Shown here one piece after another: positions 24,535 to 33,741 of a stretch of DNA of 34,971 nt (positions are counted from its first letter, which is position 1; each line of letters begins with the position of its first letter). Source of the DNA: Bradyrhizobium sp. GTDB lineage: Bacteria > Pseudomonadota > Alphaproteobacteria > Rhizobiales > Xanthobacteraceae. Location: assembly GCA_028290305.1 (NCBI GenBank), contig JAQGKC010000175.1, positions 1 to 34,971 of the forward strand, given 5' to 3'. The notes beneath the pieces are model-generated. The model was not told the origin of the DNA and ran no database searches. It saw only the letters and a program-made list of their open reading frames with translations. Both the position numbers and the translations under genes were made by a program.

Positions 24535-24902
24535 TAGTAGCCGCGCCGCGGACGAGCATAATAATCGTCCTGACGGCCTTGCTGAAAGCGCCGTGGCACC
24601 GTGCCGGTCGGATAACAGAGGCCGTCCCGGCTATCGACGTCGGCACCATTGCCGCACGGTACAGGTTGCCTGCCGCCGTACATCCGAGGGTATTGCCGTC
24701 CGGCCTGGAAGCGCGGAGGAACCATCCCGTTCGGATAACACCAGCCGTCTCGCACATCGACATCGTAGCCATCGCCGCACGGCTGCGGATGCCCGTAACG
24801 CCGATACTGGCTTTGAAGGAGCAGAGGGTCACTTTGCCTTTGCAGGACCGCCGGCGCGCCAAGTTGAACGGCGAAGGCCGCGGCAACAACGCTCATGAAC
24901 AT
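24531..24902 (-). CDS. Secreted protein with two Cys-rich repeats
   Basis: A 123-residue protein with a signal sequence (MFMSVVAAAFAVQLGAPA). The rest consists of two copies of a 37-40-residue unit: PCGDGYDVDVRDGWCYPNG...VPPRFQAGRQ and PCGNGADVDSRDGLCYPTG...VPRRFQQGRQ. Each copy has two conserved cysteines (12 residues apart), the acidic DVDxRDG core and CYPxG. The Asp pattern resembles calcium loops of the DxDxxDG kind, but function is unknown. The ATG at 24902 has AAGGAG seven bases upstream, so the longer frame to 24947 is rejected. Ends Tyr/Arg-rich. Confidence 0.8.
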   Translation of the reverse strand: MFMSVVAAAFAVQLGAPAVLQRQSDPLLLQSQYRRYGHPQPCGDGYDVDVRDGWCYPNGMVPPRFQAGRQYPRMYGGRQPVPCGNGADVDSRDGLCYPTGTVPRRFQQGRQDDYYARPRRGYY

Positions 24903-25059
24903 GTTCGGACTCCTTATTCGGGCAATTCGGACAGCCTGGCCGAACAATCGGGCGCGAAAGCTCTTGCCCGCGGAAACGTCAGATCAGAAAATCGGGAACA
25001 TCGCGATCGTCGACGCACCAAACCCGAGCCAACGACTATCCGCGATGCGACTAGACGCC

Positions 25060-26742
25060 TCAGCCCTTGCCGCCGACTTCCTTCGCAAACGTATCGCGCA
25101 AGCCGATCGTTCGGTTGAACACCAGATGACCCGGCGTCGAATCCTTGTCGCGCACGAAATAGCCCTGCCGCTCGTACTGCACCACCTCGGACGAATTGGC
25201 TTCCGCAATCGCGGGTTCAATCCGCGCGTCGGAGAGAATTTCGAGCGACTGCGGATTGAGATCGGCGGCGAAATTGGCGGCGTCCGGCGTGGGATTGACG
25301 AAGAGCTGGTTGTAGATGCGAATTTCGGCCGGGATCGACTGAGCTGCCGGCAACCAGTGCATAGTCGCCTTGACCTTGCGGCCGTCGGGCGCGTTGCCGC
25401 CGCGCGTCGCGGGATCGTAGGTGCAGCGCAGCTCGACGACTTCGCCGGCCGCGTTCTTGATCGCTTCCCGGCATTTGATGAAATAAGCATAACGCAGCCG
25501 CACTTCGGTGCCCGGTGACAGCCGAAAGAATTTCTTCGGCGGATTCTCCATGAAGTCATCGCGCTCGATATAAAGCTCGCGGCCGAACGCGATGCGGCGG
25601 GTGCCCGCCGCGGGATCGTCCGGATGGTTCACAGCCTCGATCTCCTCGCTCTCCCCTTCCGGATAATTCTCGATCACGACCTTGAGCGGCCGCAGCACCG
25701 ACATGCGACGCAGCGACGTCCTGTTGAGACATTCGCGGATCGAGAATTCCAGCATGCCGACGTCGACCACGCTGTTGGCCTTCGCGACGCCGATGCGCTT
25801 GACGAACTCCCGGATCGCGGCCGGCGGTACGCCGCGCCGTTTCAGTCCGGCGATGGTCGGCATCCGCGGATCGTCCCAACCGGCGACATGGCCGTCGCGT
25901 ACGAGCATGGTGAGGACGCGCTTCGACAGCAGCGTGTAGGTCAAATTCAGCCGCGCGAACTCGTACTGATGCGGCTTCGACGGCACCGGCAGCTTGTCGA
26001 GCAGCCAGTCATAAAGCGGCCGGTGGTCCTCGAATTCCAGCGTGCAGATCGAATGCGTAATCCCCTCGATCGCATCGGACTGCCCGTGGGCGTAATCGTA
26101 GCTTGGATAGATCGACCATTTCTTGCCGGTGCGCGGATGCTCGGCGTGCAGGATGCGATAGAGCACGGGATCGCGCAGATTGATGTTGCCGGACGCCATG
26201 TCGATTTTGGCGCGCAGCACGCGGGCACCGTTCGGGAACTCGCCCGCTTTCATGCGGCGAAACAGATCGAGGTTTTCCTCCACCGAGCGTTCGCGAAACG
26301 GACTGTTCTGGCCGGGCTCGGTCAGCGTGCCGCGCCGGGTACGGATTTCCGCCTGCGACTGATCGTCGACATAAGCGTGGCCGGCACGAATCAGGGTCTC
26401 CGCCCACTCGTAGAGACGGTCGAAATAATCCGACGCATAAAAGAGATCGGACCCCCAGTCGTAACCGAGCCAGCGCACGTCCGCCTGGATTGAATCGATG
26501 TATTCCTGTTCTTCCCTGGTCGGATTGGTATCGTCGAACCGCAGGTGACAGCGTCCGGAAAATTCCTGCGCGATGCCGAAATTGAGCGCGATCGACTTGG
26601 CGTGGCCGATATGCAGGTAGCCGTTCGGCTCCGGCGGAAACCGCGTCACGATCCGGCTGTGTTTCTTCGAGTCGAGATCGGCCTGGATGATGTCACGAAT
26701 AAAATCGCGGCCTGTCTCTGTCGCTACCGGTTCTGCCGTCAT
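25060..26742 (-). CDS. glnS: Glutaminyl-tRNA synthetase
   Basis: A 560-residue class I synthetase that charges tRNA(Gln) directly. The HIGH motif reads LHIGH (residues 43-47) after RFPPEPNGY, and the KMSKS loop is the variant LLSKR. Other landmarks are [31 protein letters not shown] and [10 protein letters not shown], and the C-terminal anticodon-binding barrel begins at about residue 320. E. coli GlnRS has 554 residues. The ATG at 26742 (AGGAAACC upstream) is preferred over the longer frame from 26811. It is divergent from gltX; 209 bp separate the starts, with a tandem repeat between. Confidence 0.97.
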   Translation of the reverse strand: MTAEPVATETGRDFIRDIIQADLDSKKHSRIVTRFPPEPNGYLHIGHAKSIALNFGIAQEFSGRCHLRFDDTNPTREEQEYIDSIQADVRWLGYDWGSDLFYASDYFDRLYEWAETLIRAGHAYVDDQSQAEIRTRRGTLTEPGQNSPFRERSVEENLDLFRRMKAGEFPNGARVLRAKIDMASGNINLRDPVLYRILHAEHPRTGKKWSIYPSYDYAHGQSDAIEGITHSICTLEFEDHRPLYDWLLDKLPVPSKPHQYEFARLNLTYTLLSKRVLTMLVRDGHVAGWDDPRMPTIAGLKRRGVPPAAIREFVKRIGVAKANSVVDVGMLEFSIRECLNRTSLRRMSVLRPLKVVIENYPEGESEEIEAVNHPDDPAAGTRRIAFGRELYIERDDFMENPPKKFFRLSPGTEVRLRYAYFIKCREAIKNAAGEVVELRCTYDPATRGGNAPDGRKVKATMHWLPAAQSIPAEIRIYNQLFVNPTPDAANFAADLNPQSLEILSDARIEPAIAEANSSEVVQYERQGYFVRDKDSTPGHLVFNRTIGLRDTFAKEVGGKG

Positions 26743-26817
26743 TCTGGTTTCCTGTTCGGGAATCTGCGGATCTTCTGCCAAATTCGCCTGATTGAGCCAA
26801 GTCCGCACCACCCGGCC

Positions 26818-26873
26818 AAAGCTTTAGTGACAAGGCTTTAGTGACAAGGCTTTGGTGCCAAGCCTTTAGTTAT
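26818..26873 (+). repeat. 14-bp tandem repeat x 4 between glnS and gltX
   Basis: AAAGCTTTAGTGAC (26818-26831), AAGGCTTTAGTGAC (26832-26845), AAGGCTTTGGTGCC (26846-26859), AAGCCTTTAGTTAT (26860-26873). It lies in the divergent promoter region; on the minus strand the unit junctions read TTGTCA, close to a -35 hexamer, so changes in copy number could alter glnS or gltX expression. Confidence 0.95.
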
Positions 26874-26951
26874 ATACCGTTCCTGCTATACACCACCGCG
26901 CCTTGCGCATGCCCTCTTTGTCCGCGACCCGCTCCTGTAGTGACCGATTTA

Positions 26952-28379
26952 ATGACCGATTCCGTTGTCACCCGCTTTGCCCCCTCGCCGACCGGCTTTC
27001 TCCATATCGGAGGAGCCCGCACGGCGCTGTTCAACTGGCTTTACGCGCGCGGGCGCGTCGGCAAGATGCTGTTGCGCATCGAGGATACCGATCGGCAGCG
27101 CTCGACCAAGGAAGCGATCGACGCCATTCTGGACGGGCTGAAATGGCTCGGGCTGGAATGGGACGGCGAAGTCATCTACCAGTTCAGCCGGGCCGCGCGC
27201 CACCGCGAGGTCGCCGAACAATTGCTGGCCAGCGGCAAGGCCTATCGCTGCTACGCCACGCCGGAGGAACTCACCGCGATGCGCGAAAGGGCGCGCGCGG
27301 AGGGCCGTACCCGGCTCTACGACGGCCTGTGGCGTGACCGCGATCCCTCCGAGGCGCCCCCCGCTGGCATGAAGCCCACAATCCGGCTCAAGGCGCCGCA
27401 AACCGGCGAAACCGTGATTGAGGATCAGGTTCAGGGCCGCGTGGTCTGGCAGAACGAGAACCTCGACGACCTCGTCCTGCTGCGTGGCGACGGCAATCCG
27501 ACCTACATGCTCGCCGTCGTGGTCGACGATCACGACATGGGCGTCACCCACATCATTCGCGGCGACGATCACCTGATCAACGCCGCACGCCAGAAGCAAA
27601 TCTACGACGCGCTGGGCTGGGACGTCCCGAGCATGTCCCACATTCCCCTGATCCATGGGCCCGACGGGTCAAAGCTCTCAAAGCGCCACGGGGCGCTGGG
27701 GGTGGATGCCTACCGCGCCATGGGATATCTGCCGGCGGCGCTGCGCAATTATCTGGTCCGGCTCGGATGGAGCCATGGCGACCAGGAGATATTCTCGACG
27801 CAGGAAATGATCGCCGATTTCGACCTGTCAGGCGTCGGACGCTCGGCCGCCCGCTTCGACTTCGCCAAGCTGGAAAACCTCAACGGCCATTATATCCGTC
27901 ACGCCGACGATCAATCTCTCGTGACCATGTTTGAGGACGTGCTGAGCTACGTCCCCGACGGCATCAACCTCAAGGCGAAGCTCAACGACACCACGCGCGC
28001 ACAATTGCTGCGGGCGATGCCGAGTCTTAAAGAGCGCGCCAAGACGCTGATCGAGCTGATCGACAGCTCCTATTTCATCTTTGCCGACCGGCCGCTTCAG
28101 ATCGAGCCGAAAGCAGCGGCACTCTTGACGCCGGAAAACCGCGAACTTATCGGCAGGCTTCGCCTCGCGCTCGAGGCCGTCACGCCATGGACTTCGGAAA
28201 CCACCGAAGCCGCCATGCGCACCTTTGCCGAACAGAACAACCTCAAGCTTGGCGCGATTGCCCAGCCGCTACGGGTAGCACTGACCGGCCGCACCACGTC
28301 GCCGGGAATCTTCGACGTCCTGGCGGTACTGGGACGGCAGGAATGCCTGGCCCGGCTTGGCGATCAGGCCCCTTCCTAA
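26952..28379 (+). CDS. gltX: Glutamyl-tRNA synthetase
   Basis: A 475-residue class I synthetase. The HIGH motif is [15 protein letters not shown] (HIGG, residues 18-21), [11 protein letters not shown] follows, and the KMSKS loop is [10 protein letters not shown]. Also present are the zinc-free connecting region and [12 protein letters not shown]. The C-terminal anticodon-binding part is normal in length. ATG at 26952 is chosen; GTG at 26940 is possible, and the frame from 26841 is too long. The ribosome binding site is weak. A small GC hairpin (28388-28406) follows the stop. Confidence 0.97.
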   Translation: MTDSVVTRFAPSPTGFLHIGGARTALFNWLYARGRVGKMLLRIEDTDRQRSTKEAIDAILDGLKWLGLEWDGEVIYQFSRAARHREVAEQLLASGKAYRCYATPEELTAMRERARAEGRTRLYDGLWRDRDPSEAPPAGMKPTIRLKAPQTGETVIEDQVQGRVVWQNENLDDLVLLRGDGNPTYMLAVVVDDHDMGVTHIIRGDDHLINAARQKQIYDALGWDVPSMSHIPLIHGPDGSKLSKRHGALGVDAYRAMGYLPAALRNYLVRLGWSHGDQEIFSTQEMIADFDLSGVGRSAARFDFAKLENLNGHYIRHADDQSLVTMFEDVLSYVPDGINLKAKLNDTTRAQLLRAMPSLKERAKTLIELIDSSYFIFADRPLQIEPKAAALLTPENRELIGRLRLALEAVTPWTSETTEAAMRTFAEQNNLKLGAIAQPLRVALTGRTTSPGIFDVLAVLGRQECLARLGDQAPS

Positions 28380-28538
28380 AGGTAAGCTGGCCGCCCCAGC
28401 CGGCCATCTTGCAGTGCAAACAGCAATACGATACCCATTTAAGTAGCGCTTCTAGAATTTCCGGCTTCCCTCGCCATTTCAGTTGTAATGGCGCACGCGA
28501 GCGCCGGCTTCCGCAACGATCTCATCGGGGACTTCACG

Positions 28539-29843
28539 ATGGACGCAAAATCCAACACCAAAACAGCAACGCTGACAGTCGGCAACAAGACCTACGATTT
28601 CCCGATTTTAAGCGGCACCGTTGGGCCTGACGTGATCGACATCGCCAAGCTCTACGCCCAGACCGGAATGTTTACCTATGATCCCGGATTCACCTCCACC
28701 GGGAGTTGCCAGTCGAAGATCACCTATATCGACGGCGACGCCGGCATCCTGGAATACCGCGGCTACCCGATCGAGCAACTGGCTGAACACGGCGACTTCC
28801 TCGAAACCTGCTACCTCCTGCTTTACGGCGAGCTGCCGACCGCGGCCCAGAAGAAGGATTTCGACCAGCGCGTGATCCACCACACCATGGTTCACGAGCA
28901 GATGGCCCGGTTCTTCCAGGGTTTCCGCCGCGACGCCCATCCGATGGCGATCATGGTGGCAGCCGTCGGCGCGCTGGCCGCGTTCTATCACGACTCCACC
29001 GACATCAACGATCCGCAGCAGCGCATGATCGCGTCGATGCGGATGATCGCCAAGATTCCGACGCTGGCGGCGATGGCCTACAAATACACCATCGGCCAGC
29101 CCTTCATTTATCCGAAGAATTCGCTGAGCTTTGCGGAGAATTTCCTCAATATGTGCTTCGCGGTTCCCTGCGAAGAATACAAGATCAATCCGGTGCTCGC
29201 CGACGCGCTCGACAAGATCTTCATCTTGCACGCCGACCACGAGCAGAATGCCTCGACCTCGACGGTGCGCATCGCAGGCTCCTCCGGCGCTAATCCGTTT
29301 GCCTGCATCGCCGCCGGCATCGCCTGCCTGTGGGGACCCGCGCACGGCGGCGCCAACGAAGCCGCGCTGGCGATGCTGGCCGACATCGGTACCGTCGATA
29401 AGATTCCTGAATTCATCAAAAAGGTGAAAGACAAAAACAGCGAAGTTCGCCTGATGGGCTTCGGGCATCGCGTCTACAAGAACTACGATCCCCGCGCCAA
29501 GATCATGCAGAAGATGTGTCACGCGGTGCTGGCGGAAACCGGCCACGGCGACGATCCGATGCTGAAGGTCGCGCTGGAGCTGGAAAAGATCGCGCTGCAC
29601 GATGATTATTTCATCGAGCGCAAGCTCTATCCGAATGTCGACTTCTATTCGGGCATCACGCTGAAGGCGATGGGCTTCCCGACCTCGATGTTCACCGTGC
29701 TGTTTGCAGTCGCACGCACCGTCGGCTGGATCAGCCAGTGGAGCGAGATGATCGAAGATCCGCAGCAGAAGATCGGCCGTCCGCGCCAGCTTTATACCGG
29801 CGTGACGCGTCGCGAATATGTCGATATCGCCAAGCGCAAATAA
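28539..29843 (+). CDS. gltA: Citrate synthase
   Basis: A 434-residue enzyme that condenses oxaloacetate and acetyl-CoA at the entry to the TCA cycle. The catalytic triad is visible: His269 in [10 protein letters not shown], His310 in [15 protein letters not shown], and Asp368 in [19 protein letters not shown] is at 231-240. The length and N-terminal extension fit the Gram-negative type II (hexameric, NADH-sensitive) class; E. coli GltA has 427 residues. ATG at 28539 has GGGGA upstream; the frame to 28488 is not needed. It is convergent with lpxB, with a hairpin between them. Confidence 0.98.
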   Translation: MDAKSNTKTATLTVGNKTYDFPILSGTVGPDVIDIAKLYAQTGMFTYDPGFTSTGSCQSKITYIDGDAGILEYRGYPIEQLAEHGDFLETCYLLLYGELPTAAQKKDFDQRVIHHTMVHEQMARFFQGFRRDAHPMAIMVAAVGALAAFYHDSTDINDPQQRMIASMRMIAKIPTLAAMAYKYTIGQPFIYPKNSLSFAENFLNMCFAVPCEEYKINPVLADALDKIFILHADHEQNASTSTVRIAGSSGANPFACIAAGIACLWGPAHGGANEAALAMLADIGTVDKIPEFIKKVKDKNSEVRLMGFGHRVYKNYDPRAKIMQKMCHAVLAETGHGDDPMLKVALELEKIALHDDYFIERKLYPNVDFYSGITLKAMGFPTSMFTVLFAVARTVGWISQWSEMIEDPQQKIGRPRQLYTGVTRREYVDIAKRK

Positions 29844-29855
29844 TTCGACGCATAG

Positions 29856-29881
29856 GCCGGATGCGCGTGGTCGCATCCGGC
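29856..29881. terminator. Bidirectional terminator hairpin, gltA / lpxB
   Basis: GCCGGATGCG (29856-29865) and CGCATCCGGC (29872-29881) form a perfect 10-bp stem with a 6-nt loop between the convergent genes. T-rich sequence after it is short on both sides. Confidence 0.75.
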
Positions 29882-29896
29882 TTCCAACTTTCAGCT

Positions 29897-31087
29897 CTAA
29901 TTCGATCCCCGGGACTTGCGGAGCATCGCCAGCACGATATCGGCTGCCCGCACGCTCGGCGGCTGGTCGCCGGTCGACATGATCGCATCCATTCTGGCAA
30001 AGGCTTCCAGCTGCCGCCGCCGCAAGGGCGAATCCGTCAGGATTTCGCGCAACGCCGGCACCAGCTTTTCCGGTGTGCAGTCCTGCTGGATGAATTCCGG
30101 CACGACATTCTCGCCGATCACCAGATTTGCCAGAATAACCGAACTGGTGCGAATTGCGCGCCGCACGATCCATGCCTCAACGGTGCCGGCCTTGTAGGCG
30201 GCAACCATCGGCACCCCCGCGAGCGCGAGCTCGAGCGTCGAGGTGCCCGATTTGACGAAAGCCGCGTGCGCCATCCGGAAGGCCGCTCTCTTTTCCGTTT
30301 CGCCGACGACGACGCGCGGCTGCACCGGCCAGCTCTTGACGCCTTCCCGGACCGCATCCTGCAGGTGCAGCATGGTGGGAAGGATGAGTTCGAAGGCGGC
30401 GCCTTGGGCGTGCAGCCGGTCCAGCGTTTCGCCGAATACCGCCATGTGATGCCTGATCTCGCTGCGGCGGCTTCCCGGCAGCACCAGAAGCACCGGCGGC
30501 GGTTCGTCCCGGCGTTTTTGCTCATCGATACCGGGCCGGAGCACGCCGATCTGCTCGATCAGGGAATGACCGACATAGCTGCATGGCGGACCTTGAAGCC
30601 TGCGATAGGCTTCCGGTTCGAACGGCAGCAAGCCAAGGACATGATCGATATAGCCACGCATCGCGCGCGCCCGGCCAGGCCGCCACGCCCAGACCGAGGG
30701 AGATACGTAGTCTATGATCGGTATCGAGGCATCACGGGCTCGAACGCGTCTTGCGACCCGATGGGTAAAATCGGGACTGTCGATGATCACGAGCATGTCG
30801 GGCGATGCCTGAGTCACCGCATCGGCGGTTTCCCGGATATGGCGCAGGATCATCGGCAACTGCTTCACAACCGCCGCCAGCCCGACAATCGACAGTTCTT
30901 CGATCGGAAACAGCGACGCCAGTCCTTCCTGGGCCATCGACCGGCCGCCGACGCCCTCAAACCGGACCGCGCCGCCGAGGCGCTGGCGCAGCACCTTCAT
31001 CAGGTTGGCGCCAAGCCGATCGCCCGATTCCTCGGTCGCGATCAGGAATATCTTTCGCGCGACATTGGCGGTTGCTCGCGCCGGCAT
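29897..31087 (-). CDS. lpxB: Lipid-A-disaccharide synthase
   Basis: A 396-residue membrane-associated glycosyltransferase (GT19) that joins lipid X and UDP-2,3-diacylglucosamine into the lipid A disaccharide. Landmarks: ATEESGDRLGANLM, FEGVGG, SPSVWAWRPGR, LLPFEPEAY, YVGHSLIEQ, LPGSRRSEI and KSGTSTLELALAGVPM. The ATG (31087-31085) shares its A with the lpxI stop (TGATG), so translation is probably coupled. The open frame extends upstream to 31507 in lpxI but that part lacks family features. Last gene of the lipid A operon. Confidence 0.97.
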   Translation of the reverse strand: MPARATANVARKIFLIATEESGDRLGANLMKVLRQRLGGAVRFEGVGGRSMAQEGLASLFPIEELSIVGLAAVVKQLPMILRHIRETADAVTQASPDMLVIIDSPDFTHRVARRVRARDASIPIIDYVSPSVWAWRPGRARAMRGYIDHVLGLLPFEPEAYRRLQGPPCSYVGHSLIEQIGVLRPGIDEQKRRDEPPPVLLVLPGSRRSEIRHHMAVFGETLDRLHAQGAAFELILPTMLHLQDAVREGVKSWPVQPRVVVGETEKRAAFRMAHAAFVKSGTSTLELALAGVPMVAAYKAGTVEAWIVRRAIRTSSVILANLVIGENVVPEFIQQDCTPEKLVPALREILTDSPLRRRQLEAFARMDAIMSTGDQPPSVRAADIVLAMLRKSRGSN

Positions 31088-31983
31088 CACGCTGGCAAAC
31101 CGGTCACGAAAATGCCCGCAGCATCCGCTGCCTCGATCATGGTCTGAGGTTCGACCACGATCGTGTTGCCGGCGACGAGCGCAATTCCGGCGAGATGGGC
31201 CGCGGCCGCGCCCTCGATGGTTCGCGGCCCCATGGTCGGGAGATCGAAGCGTAAATCCTGTCCACTCTTGGGCGCCTTCACCAGCACGCCGCGCGCGCCC
31301 TTGGCTCGAATACGACCTTCCGCGCGCAGCCGCGCAACACGCGCCAGCAACCCGTCGGTGCCTTCGATGTCTTCCACCCCGACCACGTGACCGTCGATCA
31401 CGATGGTGGCCTGGCCGATGTCGAAGGGACTGAGTGCATGCAGCACCTCGCGTCCCCTGGCGATATCGGCAGCGGCATTCTCGTCGGGCGCAGCGCGGGT
31501 AAGACACCCCTCGGGCATCAGCACATCAGGAGCAACATCCTTGATTCCCACCATCCGGAAGCCGTCCTGTTCGAGAATGCCGCCGATTCCGGATAGCAGA
31601 TGATCGTCTCCGCCCCGGAAAGCCGCCAGCACGCGAGGGATGACGCGGAGCGTGGCCCAGTCGAGGCGAATTTCGGATAGCGCCGGCCGCACCAGTGTGC
31701 CGATGAAAACCAGATCGCGGCAGTCCTCCGCGCGAAACAGCTTCAAGGCCCTGCCGAGCTGACCGACCGAAATCCAGTGATGGCGAAAGCGTCCTACCTG
31801 CGCGGGATCGCAGGCGCCCCTCAGCGCGAAAACGACGGGATTGATACCGCGCGCGATCAAGGAATCCGCGACCGCGAATGGCATGACGCCGCCGCCCGCG
31901 ATCAAGCCGATTGGCGATGAAATTTCCAAAGCCTTGCTGGTCATGGCTCTGGCCATCCCGTCGTCAATTTCTGTTGCCGTCAT
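31087..31983 (-). CDS. lpxI: UDP-2,3-diacylglucosamine pyrophosphatase, LpxI type
   Basis: A 298-residue enzyme that cleaves UDP-2,3-diacylglucosamine to lipid X, the fourth step of lipid A synthesis; LpxI replaces LpxH in many alphaproteobacteria. Landmarks: PIGLIAGGGVMPFAVADS, GGDDHLLSGIGGILEQDGF, GVEDIEGTDGLL, LVKAPKSGQDLRFDLPTMGP and the C-terminal VVEPQTMI. Start is uncertain: ATG at 31983 overlaps the lpxA end by 20 bp; ATGs at 31956 and 31944 would be closer to the domain start. Its stop overlaps the lpxB start (TGATG). Confidence 0.93.
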   Translation of the reverse strand: MTATEIDDGMARAMTSKALEISSPIGLIAGGGVMPFAVADSLIARGINPVVFALRGACDPAQVGRFRHHWISVGQLGRALKLFRAEDCRDLVFIGTLVRPALSEIRLDWATLRVIPRVLAAFRGGDDHLLSGIGGILEQDGFRMVGIKDVAPDVLMPEGCLTRAAPDENAAADIARGREVLHALSPFDIGQATIVIDGHVVGVEDIEGTDGLLARVARLRAEGRIRAKGARGVLVKAPKSGQDLRFDLPTMGPRTIEGAAAAHLAGIALVAGNTIVVEPQTMIEAADAAGIFVTGLPA

Positions 31984-32767
31984 CGGCCGGCAGACACAAC
32001 GCCCGATGCTTGGCCTCGCCGATGAAGGTCAAAATCTCCGCGATCGCAGGATCCTCAGTCGCCAGCGGCTGCACCGCGGCGAGCCGTTCGGCAAAGATAC
32101 CGGGTCCGTGAAACAGCTTTTGATAGAACGACCGCACCGTAGCGAGCCGTTCGCGCGTAAACTTGCGGCGCTTCATGCCGATGATGTTGAGGCCTTCGAG
32201 GCTGGCGTACTGGCCGTTCACGAGCCCGAACGGAATCACATCGCTGCGAACACCGCAAACGCCGCCGACCATCACCTGAGGGCCGATACGGGTGAACTGG
32301 TGCACCGCGGACAGCCCGCCTATAAACACAAAATCGCCGATCTCGCAGTGACCGCCCAATGTGGCCGACGTCGCGAAGATCACGTCGTTGCCGACCTGAC
32401 AGTCATGGCCGACATGGCTGCAATTCATGAAGTAACCGCGATCCCCGACGCGTGTAATGCCGCCGCCGGCCACGGTCCCGGCGTTCATGGTCACCTGCTC
32501 CCTGATGGTGCAGCCCTGGCCGATCTGAAGCCCGGTGAGTTCGCCGCGATAGCCCAGCGATTGCGGCGCCGTACCGAGCGAAACGAAAGCATAGATCGTG
32601 CAATCGTCGCCGATGGTGGTCTGCGCGGTGATGTGTACATGCGCGATCAGCTTGCAGTTCGCGCCGATCACGACGTGGGGGCCGATGATGCAATAGGGAC
32701 CGATCGAGGTGCCCTCGCCGATCACAGCGCCATCCTCGATCCGCGCGGTGGGGTCGATCGTGCTCAT
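31964..32767 (-). CDS. lpxA: Acyl-ACP--UDP-N-acetylglucosamine O-acyltransferase
   Basis: A 267-residue left-handed beta-helix trimer that adds the first 3-hydroxyacyl chain to UDP-GlcNAc, the first step of lipid A synthesis. The hexapeptide repeats run through most of the chain, beginning IDPTARIEDGAVIGEGTSIGPY. The catalytic His is in CSHVGHDCQVGND (His121), and GGLSAVHQF matches the acyl-chain-length region, where the E. coli enzyme has GGMTAVHQF. The C-terminal helical domain has RRKFTRERLATVRSFYQKLF. The ATG has no strong ribosome binding site close by. It overlaps lpxI by 20 bp. Confidence 0.97.
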   Translation of the reverse strand: MSTIDPTARIEDGAVIGEGTSIGPYCIIGPHVVIGANCKLIAHVHITAQTTIGDDCTIYAFVSLGTAPQSLGYRGELTGLQIGQGCTIREQVTMNAGTVAGGGITRVGDRGYFMNCSHVGHDCQVGNDVIFATSATLGGHCEIGDFVFIGGLSAVHQFTRIGPQVMVGGVCGVRSDVIPFGLVNGQYASLEGLNIIGMKRRKFTRERLATVRSFYQKLFHGPGIFAERLAAVQPLATEDPAIAEILTFIGEAKHRALCLPADDGNRN

Positions 32768-32787
32768 CGAAATGGTCCGGTGCCAGC

Positions 32788-32848
32788 CAGTATCGTTTGG
32801 TGTGAATGTGTCGGGTTTTCCGCTGGTTAGCGCGACATAACGATACTG
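32788..32848. repeat. 10-bp inverted repeat upstream of lpxA
   Basis: CAGTATCGTT (32788-32797) and AACGATACTG (32839-32848) are exact reverse complements, 41 bp apart, in the 127-bp gap between lpxA and the small secreted-protein gene. It could fold as a large stem-loop in the lpxA leader or be a regulator binding pair. Confidence 0.65.
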
Positions 32849-32894
32849 TCTAGTGACGTCTGGTTACCCCGTGTTTCAGCCAGGCCGGGCATGA

Positions 32895-33194
32895 CTAGCA
32901 GCCGCGGCAAATGTTCTTGATCGTGTTGTTGAGCTTCGCGTCCTCCGGATCGAGCTTCAGCGGCGAAGAAATGTCGGCTTTCCTCGGTTGGCGATGTGAA
33001 GGCAGCGGGGCGCTTCCGGTGAGGCGAGCGTCGGACGTCAGCGAAGGCGGGACGGCCGGATTTGCAGGCGCCGACAGCGCGCCCATGGCATGGTTATGGC
33101 CATAGCTACGACCGTGACCATGTCCGCCGCGCGCGAAGCCAGGCGAAATTCCAGTCACTGCTAACATCACCGTCGTGAGGATCAGCTTTCGCAT
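32895..33194 (-). CDS. Small secreted His/Gly-rich protein inside the lipid A operon
   Basis: A 99-residue protein with a signal peptide (MRKLILTTVMLAVTGISPGFA) and a mature start RGGHGHGRSYGHNHAMG rich in His and Gly, then a Pro/Ala-rich part and a short C-terminus with KNICRGC. Its ATG (33194) has GGAGGG five bases upstream, the best ribosome binding site in the operon. It lies between fabZ and lpxA, where related genomes usually have fabZ next to lpxA directly. The His-rich part could bind metal. No family recognised. Confidence 0.75.
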   Translation of the reverse strand: MRKLILTTVMLAVTGISPGFARGGHGHGRSYGHNHAMGALSAPANPAVPPSLTSDARLTGSAPLPSHRQPRKADISSPLKLDPEDAKLNNTIKNICRGC

Positions 33195-33246
33195 TTAAAC
33201 CCTCCGGTCTGGTAAACGCGCCGGTCTGGTTTTCGTCGCCCTCACG

Positions 33247-33265
33247 TCAGCAGATTTTCTGCTGA
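33247..33265. other. 8-bp hairpin between fabZ and the small secreted gene
   Basis: TCAGCAGA (33247-33254), TTT, TCTGCTGA (33258-33265): a perfect stem 21 bp past the fabZ stop in the operon direction, without a T-run. It could partly end or stabilise the fabZ transcript within the operon. Confidence 0.6.
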
Positions 33266-33285
33266 GGGAGCGAAGCACGGCCTCA

Positions 33286-33741
33286 TCAGTCGGTCAGCAT
33301 CGCGCCGACGTCGGCCTCGGCAACCGTCGTGCCGTTTACTTTGGCGTCACCGTGAAACCACCACATCGTCTTGCGCCTTCCGATGCTGCGCATGTGATAT
33401 TCGATGGTATCGCCGGGCATCACCGGCTTGCGGAACTTGCACTTATCGATGGTGAGAAAATAAACCGCGCGCGGCTTTTCCGTGCCTTCGACCGACAGGA
33501 TGCCGATGACACCGGCGGTCTGGGCCATGGCTTCAATCATCATCACACCGGGATAGACCGGCCGCTCCGGAAAATGACCGAGAAACGACGGCTCGTTGAT
33601 GGTGACGTTCTTGATACCGATGCCGCTATAATCGGTTCGGATATTGATGACCCGATCGATCAGCAACATCGGATAGCGATGGGGAAGCGTCTTGAGGATG
33701 GCATTGATGTCCACAAGCTCAATTCTGACCGGTGCCTCCAT
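33286..33741 (-). CDS. fabZ: 3-hydroxyacyl-ACP dehydratase
   Basis: A 151-residue hot-dog-fold enzyme that dehydrates 3-hydroxyacyl-ACP in fatty acid elongation. It works at the branch point where LpxA and LpxD draw the same substrates. The active-site loop is [21 protein letters not shown], with His56 and Glu70; it also has [12 protein letters not shown] and GDTIEYHM. The ATG (33741) is chosen since it overlaps the lpxD stop as TGATG; the long frame running to 34299 inside lpxD is rejected. Length is normal for FabZ. Confidence 0.97.
   Translation of the reverse strand: MEAPVRIELVDINAILKTLPHRYPMLLIDRVINIRTDYSGIGIKNVTINEPSFLGHFPERPVYPGVMMIEAMAQTAGVIGILSVEGTEKPRAVYFLTIDKCKFRKPVMPGDTIEYHMRSIGRRKTMWWFHGDAKVNGTTVAEADVGAMLTD

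Noticed and set aside
28608..30173. 521-codon minus-strand frame over gltA
   Set aside because: Antisense to citrate synthase, whose catalytic triad is visible.
29738..31147. 469-codon plus-strand frame over lpxB
   Set aside because: Antisense to lpxB; no family features.
31088..31507. Upstream extension of the lpxB frame into lpxI
   Set aside because: Arg/Cys-rich and unlike LpxB; the ATG overlapping the lpxI stop gives a normal-length LpxB.
31841..32830. 329-codon plus-strand frame over lpxA
   Set aside because: Complement of the hexapeptide repeats of lpxA; it has no domain of its own.
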